The position numbers and the translations under genes are program-made. DNA of 64,000 bases from Dendrolimus kikuchii (lineage: Eukaryota; Arthropoda; Insecta; Lepidoptera; Lasiocampidae): the NCBI GenBank assembly GCA_019925095.2, contig CM034409.1:3351001-3415000 (forward strand), in the 5' to 3' direction. The notes beneath the pieces were generated by a model. It saw only the letters and a program-made list of their open reading frames with translations. It searched no databases and had not been told where the DNA came from. Shown here one piece after another: positions 46,101-53,867 of the stretch (positions are counted from its first letter, which is position 1; every line of letters starts with the position of its first letter).

Positions 46101-48399
46101 GACAAGTTTTTATAGTATACTAGCAGTCTCGGCACACATTGTCCTGTCCGGAAAAAATAAATATCCAGAACCATCTCGGCACTCATGCAAACACAAAATT
46201 TCATCAAAATCGTAGAACCTGATTCCAGCGACAAACATTTTGTTTACATTGATGGGTTACATTATCGAACTTTCGGTTGGGATCCCTAATTTTTACATAG
46301 CCTATATTAATCAGGGATAATGTAGCATTCGAACGGTGAAAGAATTTCTGAAATCGGTCCAGTAGTTTTTGAGTTTATTCGTTACAAAAATACAAATCGT
46401 TCCTCTTTATAATATCAGTAATTATATTAGATTTATATTTTATTAATTATTATATTATTAATAGATTTCATTTTGAATGCTGACAACAGGAAAAGCTATT
46501 CAAAACCTTGTCATATATATATAAACGTTTTTAAATTAATGTGTAATAATGTTTTAATGGGCTTTTAGCAGGGATGGAGGGTACACCGCTGATATAGAAA
46601 GAAGAGTGAATTTGGGGAATAGTATGAATGGAGCGTTAGGTAAACTTCTAGGCGCTAAGAACCTCAGCCAGAAGGCCCAGCTCGTCAAAAACAACGCGGT
46701 GCTGGTACCTACGCTCACGTATGGATGCGAGAGTTGGGTATGGAAGAGAGAGCATGAAAGTAGAGTAAACGCGGTCGACATGCGAGCACTGCGCAAAATC
46801 TGCGGAGTGACGCTCGCGGACCGCGTTCGTAATACCGAACTAAGAAAGAGAGTGTCGGGGTGAAGGTAAGGAAAGGAATGCTCCGGTGGTTCGGGCATGT
46901 GGAAAGAATGCATGATGAAAGAATGACTAAACAGATATACAATGCAAAAGTGGATGGATGCAGAAGTCGTGGAAGGCCACGACACACCTTCCATGATCAA
47001 ATTGATCGTGTACTAGCAGAAGGTGATGTCAGGAGCCTTAAGAACAGACGAGTGTGCATGACAAGAGTTATGAATGTCAAAGAGGCAAGTGAGGTGTGTA
47101 AGAATAAGCCTAAATGGCACTCTGTTGTTCGTGCCTACCCCGCAAGGGAACTGGCGTGAAGTTATGTATGTATGTTTTTAAATTATTTAAATAAAGGCTT
47201 GTTTTTAAAAATAATAATTAAATTTATTAATTTATTTATTATTCTTTATTTTTCGCTGGAAATATGTTCATTTTTGGTGCAATACTAATAAATAGCTTTT
47301 TTTCATTTCTGCCTGTCGTCATCAGCACTGAACAAGCATGCAAAATTATAAAGTCGAAGTTTGAAGGAAATTCTTTTAAATTCAACTACATATTTATAAA
47401 AAAATAGGATATGCCCGCGACGTCATCCACTCTGAACTTGAAATTCCCGTGGGATTCCCGAGACACAAAGTACCGCAACTATGATTTTGGTGATAACTGT
47501 GTGGGAACAAGCTAATTTTTATGCATCCGAACAACTACAAATCGCTCCCGGGAAAATTTCCGCGGGATCCCCGGGATAAACAACATCACACATTTTATTA
47601 ACCGACTTCATAAAAAGGAGGAGGTTCTCAATTCGTCGGGATCTTTTTTTATTTGGTTTTTTTTTGGTTCTTTTTTTTAAGTATGTTTCACCGTTACTCC
47701 GAGATTTATGATCCGATTTACGTGATTCTTTTTTAGTTTGATGCGGAATAGCTGCCATTCGGTCCCCTAAAAATTTGACATAGTTTGGCCGAGTACTTTT
47801 CATTTTATGAACATTTTTTATGAAAAAATTTCAATTCCGTTCCATATGTACACCGATTACTCTGAGAGTTATGATCTGATTTACCCTAAAGATTTAAAAT
47901 AGTTTGGCCCAGTAGTTTTCATTTTACGAACATTTTTTTGTTCCCGTTTCTTGGGACCTATATTTTTTAAGGAGCGCGGCATCTTTCGTAGGTCTACCGA
48001 TACATAGCTAGACACTAAAAAGTAACAAATAAAATAAAAAAAACTTCGTTTAAAAAAACCGACTTCAAAAACTAAAAAGTATAAAATAACTTCTTTCTAA
48101 AGCTATTATTATTAATATATATTATCTAAAACGTCTTGAAGTCGGTTCAAAGTAAAACATAAAAATTACTATATTTTTTTGAAAATTACTAAGCACCGAC
48201 TTTAAGATGTTTTAGATAATATATGTTAATAATAATAGCTTTAGAAATAAGTTATTTTATACTTTTTAGTTTTTGAAGTCGGTTTTTTTTAAATATTTTA
48301 TAGATGATATATTGACACAACTAGCGTAAAATACTCACGTCCATTGACCACACACACATAAGTCGCAAGTACAACCGTCAAATAATATATCGAAATCAT
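30911..48399 (-). CDS. Gene A: dual-CLIP-domain trypsin-like serine protease, complete, 8 exons (PAP-like)
   Basis: Join on the minus strand: 48399-48339, 44541-44384, 42939-42803, 38889-38666, 38038-37870, 35689-35490, 34037-33874, 31168-30911. Exon lengths 61, 158, 137, 224, 169, 200, 164 and 258 nt sum to 1371 nt (456 aa plus stop). Every junction is AG/GT and all phases match without a frameshift. Order: signal peptide (1-20), CLIP1 (about 32-76), CLIP2 (80-130), Pro/Thr linker, activation cleavage R191/I192 followed by IIGG, then catalytic H237 (TAAHC), D303 (DDIGL) and S405 (GDSGGP); D399 in the S1 pocket predicts cutting after Arg/Lys. Secreted zymogen of the haemolymph. Two CLIP domains and this length are typical of lepidopteran prophenoloxidase-activating proteinases such as Manduca PAP-2/PAP-3; that family name is inference, the protease assignment is secure. 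About 92% of the span is intron, nearly all mobile DNA. Confidence 0.93.
31374..31639 (+). mobile_element. SINE-like retroposon, 5' truncated
   Basis: Begins GGCCTGTGGTAAAAGGCGAC, in gene A intron 7. Confidence 0.82.
32044..32785 (-). mobile_element. RTE LINE 3' fragment, longest C-terminal copy (236 codons)
   Basis: Open frame from VFEREETRT through VNEFVYLGCAFSRDGR, an RT thumb and C-terminal marker, to ARELA, then tail on the minus strand. Lies in gene A intron 7. A clear target duplication was not found. Confidence 0.9.
33241..33546 (+). mobile_element. SINE-like retroposon, full length
   Basis: In gene A intron 7; small deletion in the GAGGCGACAAAACAACC segment. Confidence 0.86.
33874..34037 (-). 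CDS. Gene A exon 7: FIRPICLP and GWG segment
   Basis: Residues 317-371. Starts with FIRPICLP and contains the conserved AGWG turn. Acceptor TTTTTTAG, donor CAG/GTAACG, phase 0. Four codons longer than the gene B counterpart because of a run of prolines after the N-P motif. Confidence 0.9.
34084..34375 (+). repeat. 67-bp minisatellite, about four units
   Basis: CTCACAACAAGGTTCGATCT recurs at 34151, 34218, 34285 and 34352, exactly 67 bp apart, with unit body CGCTCCGGTCTCGTCCGATC and CTACACTACTAGT. In gene A intron 6, 45 bp from the exon 7 acceptor. Confidence 0.9.
34389..35096 (-). mobile_element. Jockey/CR1-like LINE 3' end, 5' truncated
   Basis: 160-codon frame (35040-34558) with SNKLGVLNRSKQYF, LYKAQVRPHMVYCSYLWAG, IQRRTVRVVDD, GLRRDFASHCVFYRL and CSEELFRM, the C-terminal end of a Jockey/CR1 reverse transcriptase. 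Its 3' UTR ends with GTTGCAAACGTCTATGGGCG through CAGGTGGGCC and a poly(A), in gene A intron 6, inside a minisatellite. Confidence 0.88.
35103..35186 (+). repeat. Distal, diverged part of the 67-bp minisatellite
   Basis: TACACTACTACTCTCATAAC and GATCAAATTTCGCTCTGTCT resume the array after the LINE at 34389-35096. Confidence 0.8.
35490..35689 (-). CDS. Gene A exon 6: catalytic Asp exon
   Basis: Residues 250-317 in 200 nt. Contains VRLGEHDT, a Cys pair (267, 277) on an insertion loop as in easter-like and PAP-like proteases, IPHPEF, and DDIGLIKL with catalytic Asp303. Acceptor TTCACAG, donor GTACGT. Same length and phases as the homologous gene B exon (63707-63508). Confidence 0.92.
35922..36234 (-). 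mobile_element. SINE-like retroposon, full length
   Basis: In gene A intron 5, same orientation as the gene; head GTACGGAT at right. Confidence 0.87.
36690..37200 (-). repeat. Interspersed repeat X, interrupted by LTR foldback
   Basis: Halves at 36700-36840 and 37040-37160 flank the foldback at 36845-37010; in gene A intron 5. Confidence 0.65.
36845..37010. mobile_element. LTR-end foldback with leader sequence
   Basis: An inverted pair of LTR ends (TGTTACGAGTTGCGGGACTG at 36887 and its complement ending at 37010). On the minus strand the left end is followed by ACTGGTGTCAGAAGTGGG, which looks like a primer-binding site and leader next to a 5' LTR. Splits another repeat (36690-37200). Confidence 0.6.
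37369..37512. mobile_element. Short ACCGACTTG foldback MITE
   Basis: AAACCGACTTG and GGAGTCGGTTT ends; internal CATCTTGAAGTCGGTG and CCAACTTCAAGATG pair. Confidence 0.68.
37723..37858. mobile_element. MITE with 17-bp perfect inverted ends
   Basis: CCGCAAGAGTTAACTTG at both ends, GC-rich middle. Related truncated copy at 61846-61910. It sits 10 bp downstream of the gene A exon 5 donor. Confidence 0.75.
37870..38038 (-). CDS. Gene A exon 5: N-terminus of catalytic domain with catalytic His
   Basis: Residues 194-250. Completes the IIGG start, then MYPW, CGGTLIS and TAAHC with catalytic His237. Acceptor ATTTCAG, donor GTAAGT, phase 2 out. A small MITE with 17-bp inverted ends begins only 10 bp into the following intron. 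Confidence 0.92.
38307..38595 (-). mobile_element. SINE-like retroposon lacking its extreme 3' end
   Basis: In gene A intron 4; lacks the poly(A) junction and abuts a second SINE end in the opposite direction. Confidence 0.83.
38601..38659 (+). mobile_element. SINE 3' end fragment, inverted relative to its neighbour
   Basis: CCGCTTTCCATCAAGTGGGC through TGCAATAAAAAAAAAA. Ends 5 bp from the splice donor of gene A exon 4. Confidence 0.8.
38666..38889 (-). CDS. Gene A exon 4: end of CLIP2, linker, activation site
   Basis: Completes CLIP2 (Cys120, Cys129-Cys130), then a Pro/Thr-rich linker with a TTTT run (residues 131-165), the interdomain cysteines Cys166 and Cys181-Cys182, and TRII up to the first base of Gly194. 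Cleavage after Arg191 would release the catalytic domain. The donor GTAACA is followed within a few bases by a poly(T) run belonging to an inserted SINE end. Confidence 0.9.
38985..39310. repeat. Repeat shared with 57020-57400
   Basis: Both hold CACTAAAA-CCC-CTCCTCC, TTAGAACRTAGTTACGCCCA and GGGAGAG-CA-AC-CACTTCGT. Diverged; class unknown. In gene A between exons 3 and 4. Confidence 0.55.
39864..39970 (-). mobile_element. RTE LINE 3' fragment
   Basis: Short tail fragment in gene A intron 3, inside a Helitron; target duplication GTTTATA at 39857-39863 and 39971-39977. Confidence 0.82.
40238..40484 (+). mobile_element. RTE LINE 3' fragment
   Basis: 69 codons open to ARELA plus tail, second RTE copy inside the same Helitron; target duplication AAGTTTTTCT. 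Confidence 0.88.
41177..41610 (-). mobile_element. RTE LINE 3' fragment with internal deletions
   Basis: In gene A intron 3. Target duplication ATAATCTATAAT at 41165-41176 and 41611-41622. Lacks the HDERM codons seen in other copies, and the frame is disturbed near 41490. Confidence 0.9.
41674..41902 (-). mobile_element. Non-autonomous Helitron
   Basis: Minus strand TCTATAAATATTATAAACGC to a CGCGGGTGAAACCGCG hairpin and CTAG. Confidence 0.78.
42173..42410 (+). mobile_element. Non-autonomous Helitron, first of a direct pair
   Basis: CTAATATATAAAGCTGAAG start, CGCGGACGACGTCGCG hairpin, CTAG at 42407-42410. Confidence 0.8.
42411..42664 (+). mobile_element. Non-autonomous Helitron, second of a direct pair
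   Basis: TCTATACTAATATTATAAAG begins on the base after the previous CTAG; ends CGCGGATGAAGTCGCG...CTAG. Confidence 0.83.
42803..42939 (-). CDS. Gene A exon 3: end of CLIP1 and most of CLIP2
   Basis: Starts in phase 0 with V-C-C-P, closing CLIP1 (Cys75, Cys76), then C80-TTPEG-x-VGKC90-VDIYSC96, the canonical start of a second CLIP domain. Ends in phase 2 at AT/GTAATG. Directly upstream of its acceptor lies the poly(A) tail of an intronic SINE, leaving only ATGTGTTCCAG before the exon. Confidence 0.88.
42950..43178 (-). mobile_element. SINE-like retroposon abutting gene A exon 3 acceptor
   Basis: Poly(T) at 42950-42968; 5' truncated at GAGCAAATAC next to a GC-rich patch. Confidence 0.84.
43179..43450. 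other. CpG-rich repeat patch
   Basis: GCCTAGCGCG recurs several times with both GTCCATACTG orientations, suggesting ends of a DNA element. No ORF or clear inverted ends were resolved. Confidence 0.4.
43674..44040 (+). repeat. Direct repeat of about 120 bp around a GC-rich spacer
   Basis: TCACCACATTGTTCTCTGTT...CTCGCCCATAG at 43681-43792 recurs at 43930-44041 with offset 249. The spacer is rich in CG dinucleotides. Confidence 0.85.
44042..44363 (-). mobile_element. SINE-like retroposon, full length
   Basis: In gene A intron 2; its head ends 19 bp from the exon 2 donor. Confidence 0.87.
44384..44541 (-). CDS. Gene A exon 2: first CLIP domain
   Basis: Acceptor TGTTTCCAG, donor GTAAGA. Residues 21-73. 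Cysteines at 32, 34, 40 and 65; the domain closes with Cys75-Cys76 in exon 3. The motif IPLYNCEPLL is CLIP-like. The usual first CLIP cysteine is expected near residue 25, where there is Asn in an N-T-T sequon; Cys32 appears instead, one residue before Cys34. Confidence 0.85.
44593..45164 (+). mobile_element. Helitron, first of three in tandem (chimeric)
   Basis: TCTTACTTATACTAATATTA start, ends CACGGACGAAGTCGCG...CTAG. The middle switches to sequence shared with 51632-51963. Confidence 0.75.
45165..45400 (+). mobile_element. Helitron, second of three in tandem
   Basis: TACTAATATATAAAGCTGAAG directly after CTAG; ends CGCGGACGAAGTCGCG...CTAG. Confidence 0.78.
45401..45742 (+). mobile_element. 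Helitron, third of three in tandem
   Basis: TAATATTATAAAGAGGTAAG directly after CTAG; diverged end GAAGCCACGGACAAAAGCTAG. Confidence 0.68.
45779..46096 (-). mobile_element. SINE-like retroposon, full length
   Basis: In gene A intron 1, between two Helitrons. Confidence 0.87.
46120..46421 (-). mobile_element. Helitron-like element
   Basis: Minus strand start near ATATTATAAAGAGG and CTAG at 46120-46123; same type as 22020-22341 but diverged. Confidence 0.62.
46539..47173 (+). mobile_element. RTE LINE 3' fragment
   Basis: In gene A intron 1. Two open parts (46606-46863 and 46860-47159) separated by a small deletion that removed the VGLKE codons. Target duplication GTTTTTAAATTA on both sides. 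Confidence 0.9.
47590..47960. repeat. Diverged ACCGACTTCATAAAAAGG repeat
   Basis: Contains two related halves (TCCGAGATTTATGATCCGAT and CTCTGAGAGTTATGATCTGA) and relates to 53500-53545. In gene A intron 1. Confidence 0.5.
48057..48292. mobile_element. Long foldback MITE with ACCGACTTC ends
   Basis: AACCGACTTCAAAAACTAAA at the left and its complement at the right; inversion extends over most of the element, including ATATTATCTAAAACGTCTTG in the middle. In gene A intron 1, 50 bp after exon 1. Confidence 0.8.
48339..48399 (-). CDS. Gene A exon 1: start codon and signal peptide
   Basis: ATG at 48399-48397 opens 20 codons (MISIYYLTVVLATYVCVVNG) plus one base, then the donor GTGAGT. Short N-terminal stretch, hydrophobic core, small residues before the end: a typical secretion signal. 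It ends in phase 1 and joins exon 2 to give Gln21. Nine of 20 residues match the orphan first exons at 22603 and 27110, and all three stop at GGAC/GT. Confidence 0.88.
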
Positions 48400-48512
48400 T
48401 TTTTTAAATTATAACTTAATCCATTAAATTAAATAAACACGTCTTATTGCTATTGACTGTACACTACGAATATGAGAATATGTATGTTGAGTGACCAGCT
48501 TCCCTAATCATT

Positions 48513-48550
48513 CAGCGACTTTATCATACCCTTACATGATAAAGTCGCTG
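48513..48550. promoter_or_regulatory. Perfect palindrome with paired GATA motifs upstream of gene A
   Basis: CAGCGACTTTATCAT at 48513-48527 is perfectly inverted at 48536-48550 with an 8-bp spacer. Each arm holds TGATAA, a GATA-factor consensus. It lies 114-151 bp upstream of the gene A start codon. GATA factors drive insect fat-body and haemocyte genes, so a regulatory role is plausible, but this is inference. Confidence 0.35.
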
Positions 48551-48570
48551 TCGCTTAATGTCATTAATAA

Positions 48571-49229
48571 TCCATATATATAAAAATCAATTGCTGTTCG
48601 TTAGTCTCGCTAAAACTCGAGGGTTAAACTTTACAAGAGTGGTCACTGAATTTTAAGTAGTGGAGGGGCGGAGGGGGAAGGGGGGAGGAGTACTTCTCCC
48701 TTCTGCAACCCCCATGTCTAGGAGACATGTAGTTTTTGAGATATGTTTTTTTTTTGTAAACACAACTTTCTGATTTCTTTCAAAATGGTGTACTTATTTC
48801 TTATGTCTAAAGACGAGAAATGCAGAAGAAAGTTAGTGGTCAATGTATAAAACATTTAAAACAGTCTAAAAACGCAGACTAAAGCCCACAAGCCGAGCGA
48901 GCAAAGCGAGTGTGCTGTGACAACGGTCAGCAAAGGTCACAACCGATTCGTAACCATCAATTAAACAGATATCAATGAATAAATGGGGACCAGTCGGTTC
49001 TGGCACTCGCCGGCCGCTGCCGCGGCACGCTCGCTCGGCTCGTGCGCTTTGGTCTAAAGACTAACAATCAATTAAATTTAAAAGTCGTTCAGAAATCAAA
49101 TTAAATTTAAAAGTAAAGTTTTTTTAATTTTTTTGGTGTTGAATGTCAAACGCTTGATGTTCGTCCCGTCGTTCAGAAATCAACGTTTTTTTTTATTCTA
49201 GCCGGTACGGAGTTTGCCGGGTGAGCTAG
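48571..49229 (+). mobile_element. Helitron-like element just upstream of the gene A promoter region
   Basis: TCCATATATATAAAAATCAA start and GTTTGCCGGGTGAGCTAG end; same family as 39745-40606. Contains an unrelated-looking GC-rich insert near 48650-49070. Confidence 0.65.
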
Positions 49230-49929
49230 TTTTATAATATAAAACTGCCTATTTCTTTAAAGTATTAATTTTATCAGCGTTAGCAATATAGAGAGGTGAA
49301 ATTATGTACTTGGTTTCGTAAGAGTGTCGTAGCATGTGCATAAGACGGTTGAAATACTTTCGCCGAACCTTCGGTGGCGTAACGCGTCGCATGATGTGTT
49401 GATTGCTATAATACAACCAACAATGAATGCGTTCTCATGGAAACAGGCGTTAGACAAAATGACAAGCAAAGCTACACCTATTGTTCAACCGCGCAACAAG
49501 GTTAAGTCACCCCGGGATGCAGAGTGATCCACTTCACCAACAGAGGTTGGATCCGTCGCATCCCCACGATGCGCGAACCCCCTGCGATGGAATCATAGGA
49601 GGAGATTTTGCGCATACCTTTTGTCCGGAGGCCAATCTGACGACGGCGTCCGAAGAGGGCGGGCGTGTGCGCATTTCGCTTCCTTACTCTCTCAAAGAGT
49701 GAGGAGGCTACGAAGCACCGCGCAAAAAAGAGACCGAGTATGAAACGCTATACAATATATTCTATCACATTCTCTCGCAGGCTTAGTCCTATAGGTTTAT
49801 ATGTTGATCTCTTTTTAGTGTCGCTTTTTCGTTTCATCGAGTTTCAAATCACAACGATTCTAAAGAAGTTTTCACTTCAAAAAGCCAAGAATTCTAACAG
49901 TTTCATTTGAAAAATCTGCTGATTTGTGG
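49230..49929. other. No gene recognised
   Basis: Contains a GC-richer stretch (49470-49700) and an inverted match to the 6845/29135 repeat at 49730-49890. Confidence 0.45.
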
Positions 49930-49996
49930 TTTTGAGTTTATTCGTTACAAACATACAAAAATACAAATCTTTCCTCTTTATAATATTAGTCTAGAT
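49930..49996 (-). mobile_element. Helitron 5' end fragment
   Basis: Minus strand TCTAGACTAATATTATAAAG followed by GAGGAAAGATTTG; truncated. Confidence 0.6.
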
Positions 49997-50159
49997 TTCA
50001 TTTTAAATGTTGTCAACAGGAAAAGCTGCTCAAAAGTTATTAATAACTCTTAGTATGCGTAATGATTAAATTGAAAAAGATATAATAAGTAATATTAAAA
50101 TAGCTTATAGTACAAATGAATTTGAATTTATTTTACGTAATTTACCTATACTAATAATA

Positions 50160-50800
50160 TCTTAATTTACAAAAAAAATAAAAACTAAAAATAGTAAATA
50201 GGTCCCCCAAATCACCGTCAGTTGGGAACGTTCCCAAAACGCTGGCCGCATTACCACGTTGTACGGCATCGCTTGTGTTGCCCAAAATACAGGCTATCAA
50301 CCGTTTAGATAGGTCTCGATAAAGGCGGTGGGCTTCTGGACCCCATGGCCCCAGAGTTTCGACACCAAAAGCCACAAATATGTATCCACTACCAACGGAT
50401 GCATATTTGCGGCGTTTTAGGTCCTCTTGTCCAGCTACCACAGCCGTATCGTTGCGTCCCAAACTAATGGTCGTCCCACCTTCCATGGCACCAAAGACAT
50501 CCCGCCCGGTCTCTTGCCATCGTAGCGACACAGTCCACTTGGCTCTAAAATGGCTGGGGTCCCGTTGCTGACAAGAGCCCGGCGGATAATGTCATTTAGT
50601 GCAGCATGGCGTAGTATTCTGCCGGCGCTTCTGACGCGTGACAAGCCATGGGGACCTGAAGCACCGACTTTATCTCCGCATTGACAGTGATGAGGGACTA
50701 CAGCCGGTGCCCCCGGTCGAATCGAGTCAGCAATCCTAAACGTAGTGTCATCTAGGAGTGCCGAAGCCACAAGCCTCACTCCCATTTTGAGACTGCTAAG
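50160..50800 (-). mobile_element. C-terminal fragment of a mobile-element polyprotein with endonuclease-like motif
   Basis: Minus-strand frames 50790-50435 and 50531-50195 together read HCQCGDKVGASGPHGL (Cys/His cluster), [37 protein letters not shown], then [20 protein letters not shown] and AVQRGNAASVLGTFP. The order Zn-like cluster, KRPDG...WDAT and RGNAASxLG recurs in the two copies near 59 kb. Frameshifted around 50440-50530. Confidence 0.68.
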
Positions 50801-50894
50801 AGGATAAGAGATTTTTATACACCTTACAGTTAAAGAAAACACGTTTATATAGCAAACCTTATTTTTAGTTGTTTTTTTAATTTGTTTAATTATT

Positions 50895-51208
50895 ATCCGT
50901 GCAGGAACGGAGAAAGAATACAATTTCCTGCGGCCGGGCGGCCTGTCGTAAGAGGCGACTTAACAACCCACAGCCAGGTGGTAGGGCATTTGCCCGACTG
51001 GATGGCTACCACCCCTGGTCTAAAGTATGTCGCCATAACAACCTTCGAGTTGTGTTCCGGCATTAGTGACCAGGTTCCAGTTACCCTTAAGAGAGCAGCA
51101 GCGCATTTGTAGCACCTTTGGTGTTGCAAATGTCCATAGGCGATGGTAACCGCTTTCCATCAAGTGGGCCATTTGCCTGTCTGCTGATCTCCTGCAATAA
51201 AAAAAAAA
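50895..51208 (+). mobile_element. SINE-like retroposon, full length
   Basis: Complete copy next to the LINE-type fragment at 50160-50800. Confidence 0.87.
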
Positions 51209-51327
51209 TCGTTTTCAAATGGAATCAAAAGCTATAGTAGAGTCGATCAGGAGACTCGAATTTCATTAAGGAGGCTAATGTTTACTGTCGGTCTATGAAG
51301 TGTATAGGTATTTTTAAACGGTAACAT

Positions 51328-51483
51328 CGTGTACTAGCAGAAGGTGATGTCAGGAGCCTTAAGAACAGACGAGCTTGCATGACAAGAGTTATGAATGTCA
51401 AAGAGGCAAGTGAGGTGTGTAAGAATAAGCCTAAATGGCGCTCTGTTGTTCGTGCCTACCCCGCAAGGGAACTGGCGTGAAGT

Positions 51484-51510
<27 letters not shown>
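51328..51510 (+). mobile_element. RTE LINE 3' fragment
   Basis: 183 bp with a long TATG tail; target duplication GTAACAT at 51321-51327 and 51511-51517. Confidence 0.85.
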
Positions 51511-51514
<4 letters not shown>

Positions 51515-51631
51515 CATTTGTTATTTTATATTTATGATTATGTGCAGGATTAGAACAAAGTTTTCCTTTCGAAGGTGATAAATAATTGTCCAACAGGAAA
51601 AGCATACATTTGAAAACCCACGTATTTTTAA

Positions 51632-51963
51632 CTAGCTGATGCCTGCGACTTCGTCCGCGTGGTGCGGTTTTTTAACTATCCCACGGGAACTCTTTAATTT
51701 TTCGGGATCAAAAGTATCCTATATGTTGACCAGGGATATAAGCTACCACCATACAAAATTTTATTTAATCGGTACAGTCCTTTCGGAGATTAGCCGGTAC
51801 AAGCAGACAGACAAACAGACACATAGACAAACAGAGAAACAAAAAAATTGATTTTTTTTAAATTAGTTCTATTTCACTTCTTACATCCCCCTGACTCAGT
51901 TTTTAGCACTTTTTTTTTCATTGTACAGAAATTCGACCTCTACAATTTTATTATATGTATAGA
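51632..51963 (-). mobile_element. Non-autonomous Helitron
   Basis: Minus strand TCTATACATATAATAAAATT to an ACGCGGACGAAGTCGC hairpin and CTAG. Confidence 0.76.
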
Positions 51964-52270
51964 TGATTGATCTGCGACCGAGTCGACGTAATAGCGTTGT
52001 TGCCTTAAAAGGGTAGATCCATAAATGTCATTTGAAGTCTATCGCACGATTCGTCCGGATTCAGGCGACACTTGAAATTGTAAAAAATCATAGCGCGAAA
52101 ATGTTCCCGGCTTAGATCCATATTTCAATGAGACGCGATAAATTAAATTAGCTCGCAAACAATGTGGAGGAAAATGTTGAAATTGGAACGTACCTATTTT
52201 TAGTTAAAAATAATAATATATTCAAAATAGATTATAACGGCCTTACTTATGAAAGCCTATATACAGTGTA

Positions 52271-52397
52271 ACAGACGAGCGTGCATGACAAGAGTTATGA
52301 ATGTTAAAGAAGCAAGTGAGGTCTGTAAGAATAAGCCTGAATGGCGCTCTGTTGTTCGTGCCTACCCCGCAAGGGCAATGCCGTGAAGTTATATATG
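52271..52397 (+). mobile_element. RTE LINE 3' fragment split by a SINE
   Basis: Runs from AACAGACGAGCG to the ARELA-equivalent end (mutated to GCAATGCCGTGA), then the SINE at 52398-52714; the TATG tail resumes at 52724-52737. Confidence 0.8.
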
Positions 52398-52714
52398 TTT
52401 TTTTTTTTATTTTTTATTGCGGGAGCTCAACAGACAGACAGATGGCCCACTTGATGGAAAGCGGTTACCATCGCCTATGGACATTTGCAACACCAGAGGT
52501 GCTACAAATGCGCTGCTGCTCTCTTAAGGGAGACTGGAACCTGGTTACTAATGCCGGAACACAACTCAAGGTTGTTATAGCGACATACTTAAGACCAGGG
52601 GTGGTAGCCATCCAGTCGGGCAAATGCCCTACCACCTGGCTGTGGGTTGTTTAGTCGCCTCTTACGACAGGCCGCCCGGCCGCAGGAAATTGTATTCTTT
52701 CTCCGTTCCTGCAC
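52398..52714 (-). mobile_element. SINE-like retroposon inserted in an RTE tail
   Basis: Full length; the flanking RTE tail continues on the far side. Confidence 0.86.
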
Positions 52715-52737
52715 TGTTCCTGATATGTATGTATGTA

Positions 52738-53546
52738 CTTATAATAATCTCGTTAAGAAACGATTAGTCATCCCTTAAGTAAGAGAATCAAAATCAGACC
52801 CTAATCAATGAATATCTTTTCACTTATAAACGTGTATTACCTGTTGGTTACCTGAGAGGAGCAAAGATAAAGAAAATTTGAATGATTAACGTAAGTGATA
52901 ACCAAAATATTCGACCAAAGAGGAGTTTATGGGTGAGATTTTCAGTAATCAGTTGCTGAGCAGTTTTTTAGAATTTAACAAACGATTATAAGTAAGGCCA
53001 TAACTGGCCAGTCTTACATACATAAAAACTTTTTTTCGCAATACTGTCTGAGTGGCCTGGTATTTGGTAAAGTAATTGATTAAGAATTACTATTACACAT
53101 AAATAAGGGGAAAAAAATCAATAAACACTCAATCATGCGATGTGTGACCCCATATCTATAGTACGTATTGTCTATAACCCACACGTAGTCAATAGCATAG
53201 GTAGGTATCTCGATGTGCGTTTGTCTTGTAGTTCAAAGCATGTTATTAATTCGTGAGACTGGGGTTTTTAAGACTTTCTGATAATATGCGGAGAAACCCA
53301 TTGCCAGAAGCACGTAAAGCGTGACCTCTTTATCTCTGTTTGACTTTTGGTCTAAATGAAAGAATTACCCCGATCGCACATTGTTTCAAGATAAATAAGT
53401 TTCTCATTTGACAATGGTCAGGTTTATTTTTTTTTAAATTTGCCTTCAGTGTCATGATTCAGGGCAAAAGGTGTTATTTATGTTTTGTTTTTATGCATGT
53501 ACACCGATTACGCTGAGATTTATTGATCCGATTTACGTGATTCTTT
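52738..53546. other. No gene recognised
   Basis: AT-rich intergenic DNA between genes A and B without recognisable exons or elements until 53500. Confidence 0.5.
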
Positions 53547-53867
53547 ATCCGTGCAGGAACGGAGAAAGAATACAATTTCCTGCGGCCGGGCGGCCTGTCG
53601 TGAGAGGCGAATTAACAACCCACAGCCAGGTGGTAGGGCATTTGCCCGACTGGATGGCTACCACCCCTGGTCTAAAGCATGTCGCCATAACAACCTTGAG
53701 TTGTATTCCGGCATTAGTGACCAGGTTCCAGTCTCCCATAAGAGAGCAGCAGCGCATTTGTAGCAACTTTGGTGTTGCAAATGTCCATAGGCGATCGTAA
53801 CCGCTTTCCATCAAGTGGGCCGTCTGCCTGTCTGCTGATCTCCTGCAATAATAAAAAAAAAAAAAAA
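53547..53867 (+). mobile_element. SINE-like retroposon, full length
   Basis: Complete with A-rich tail. Confidence 0.87.
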
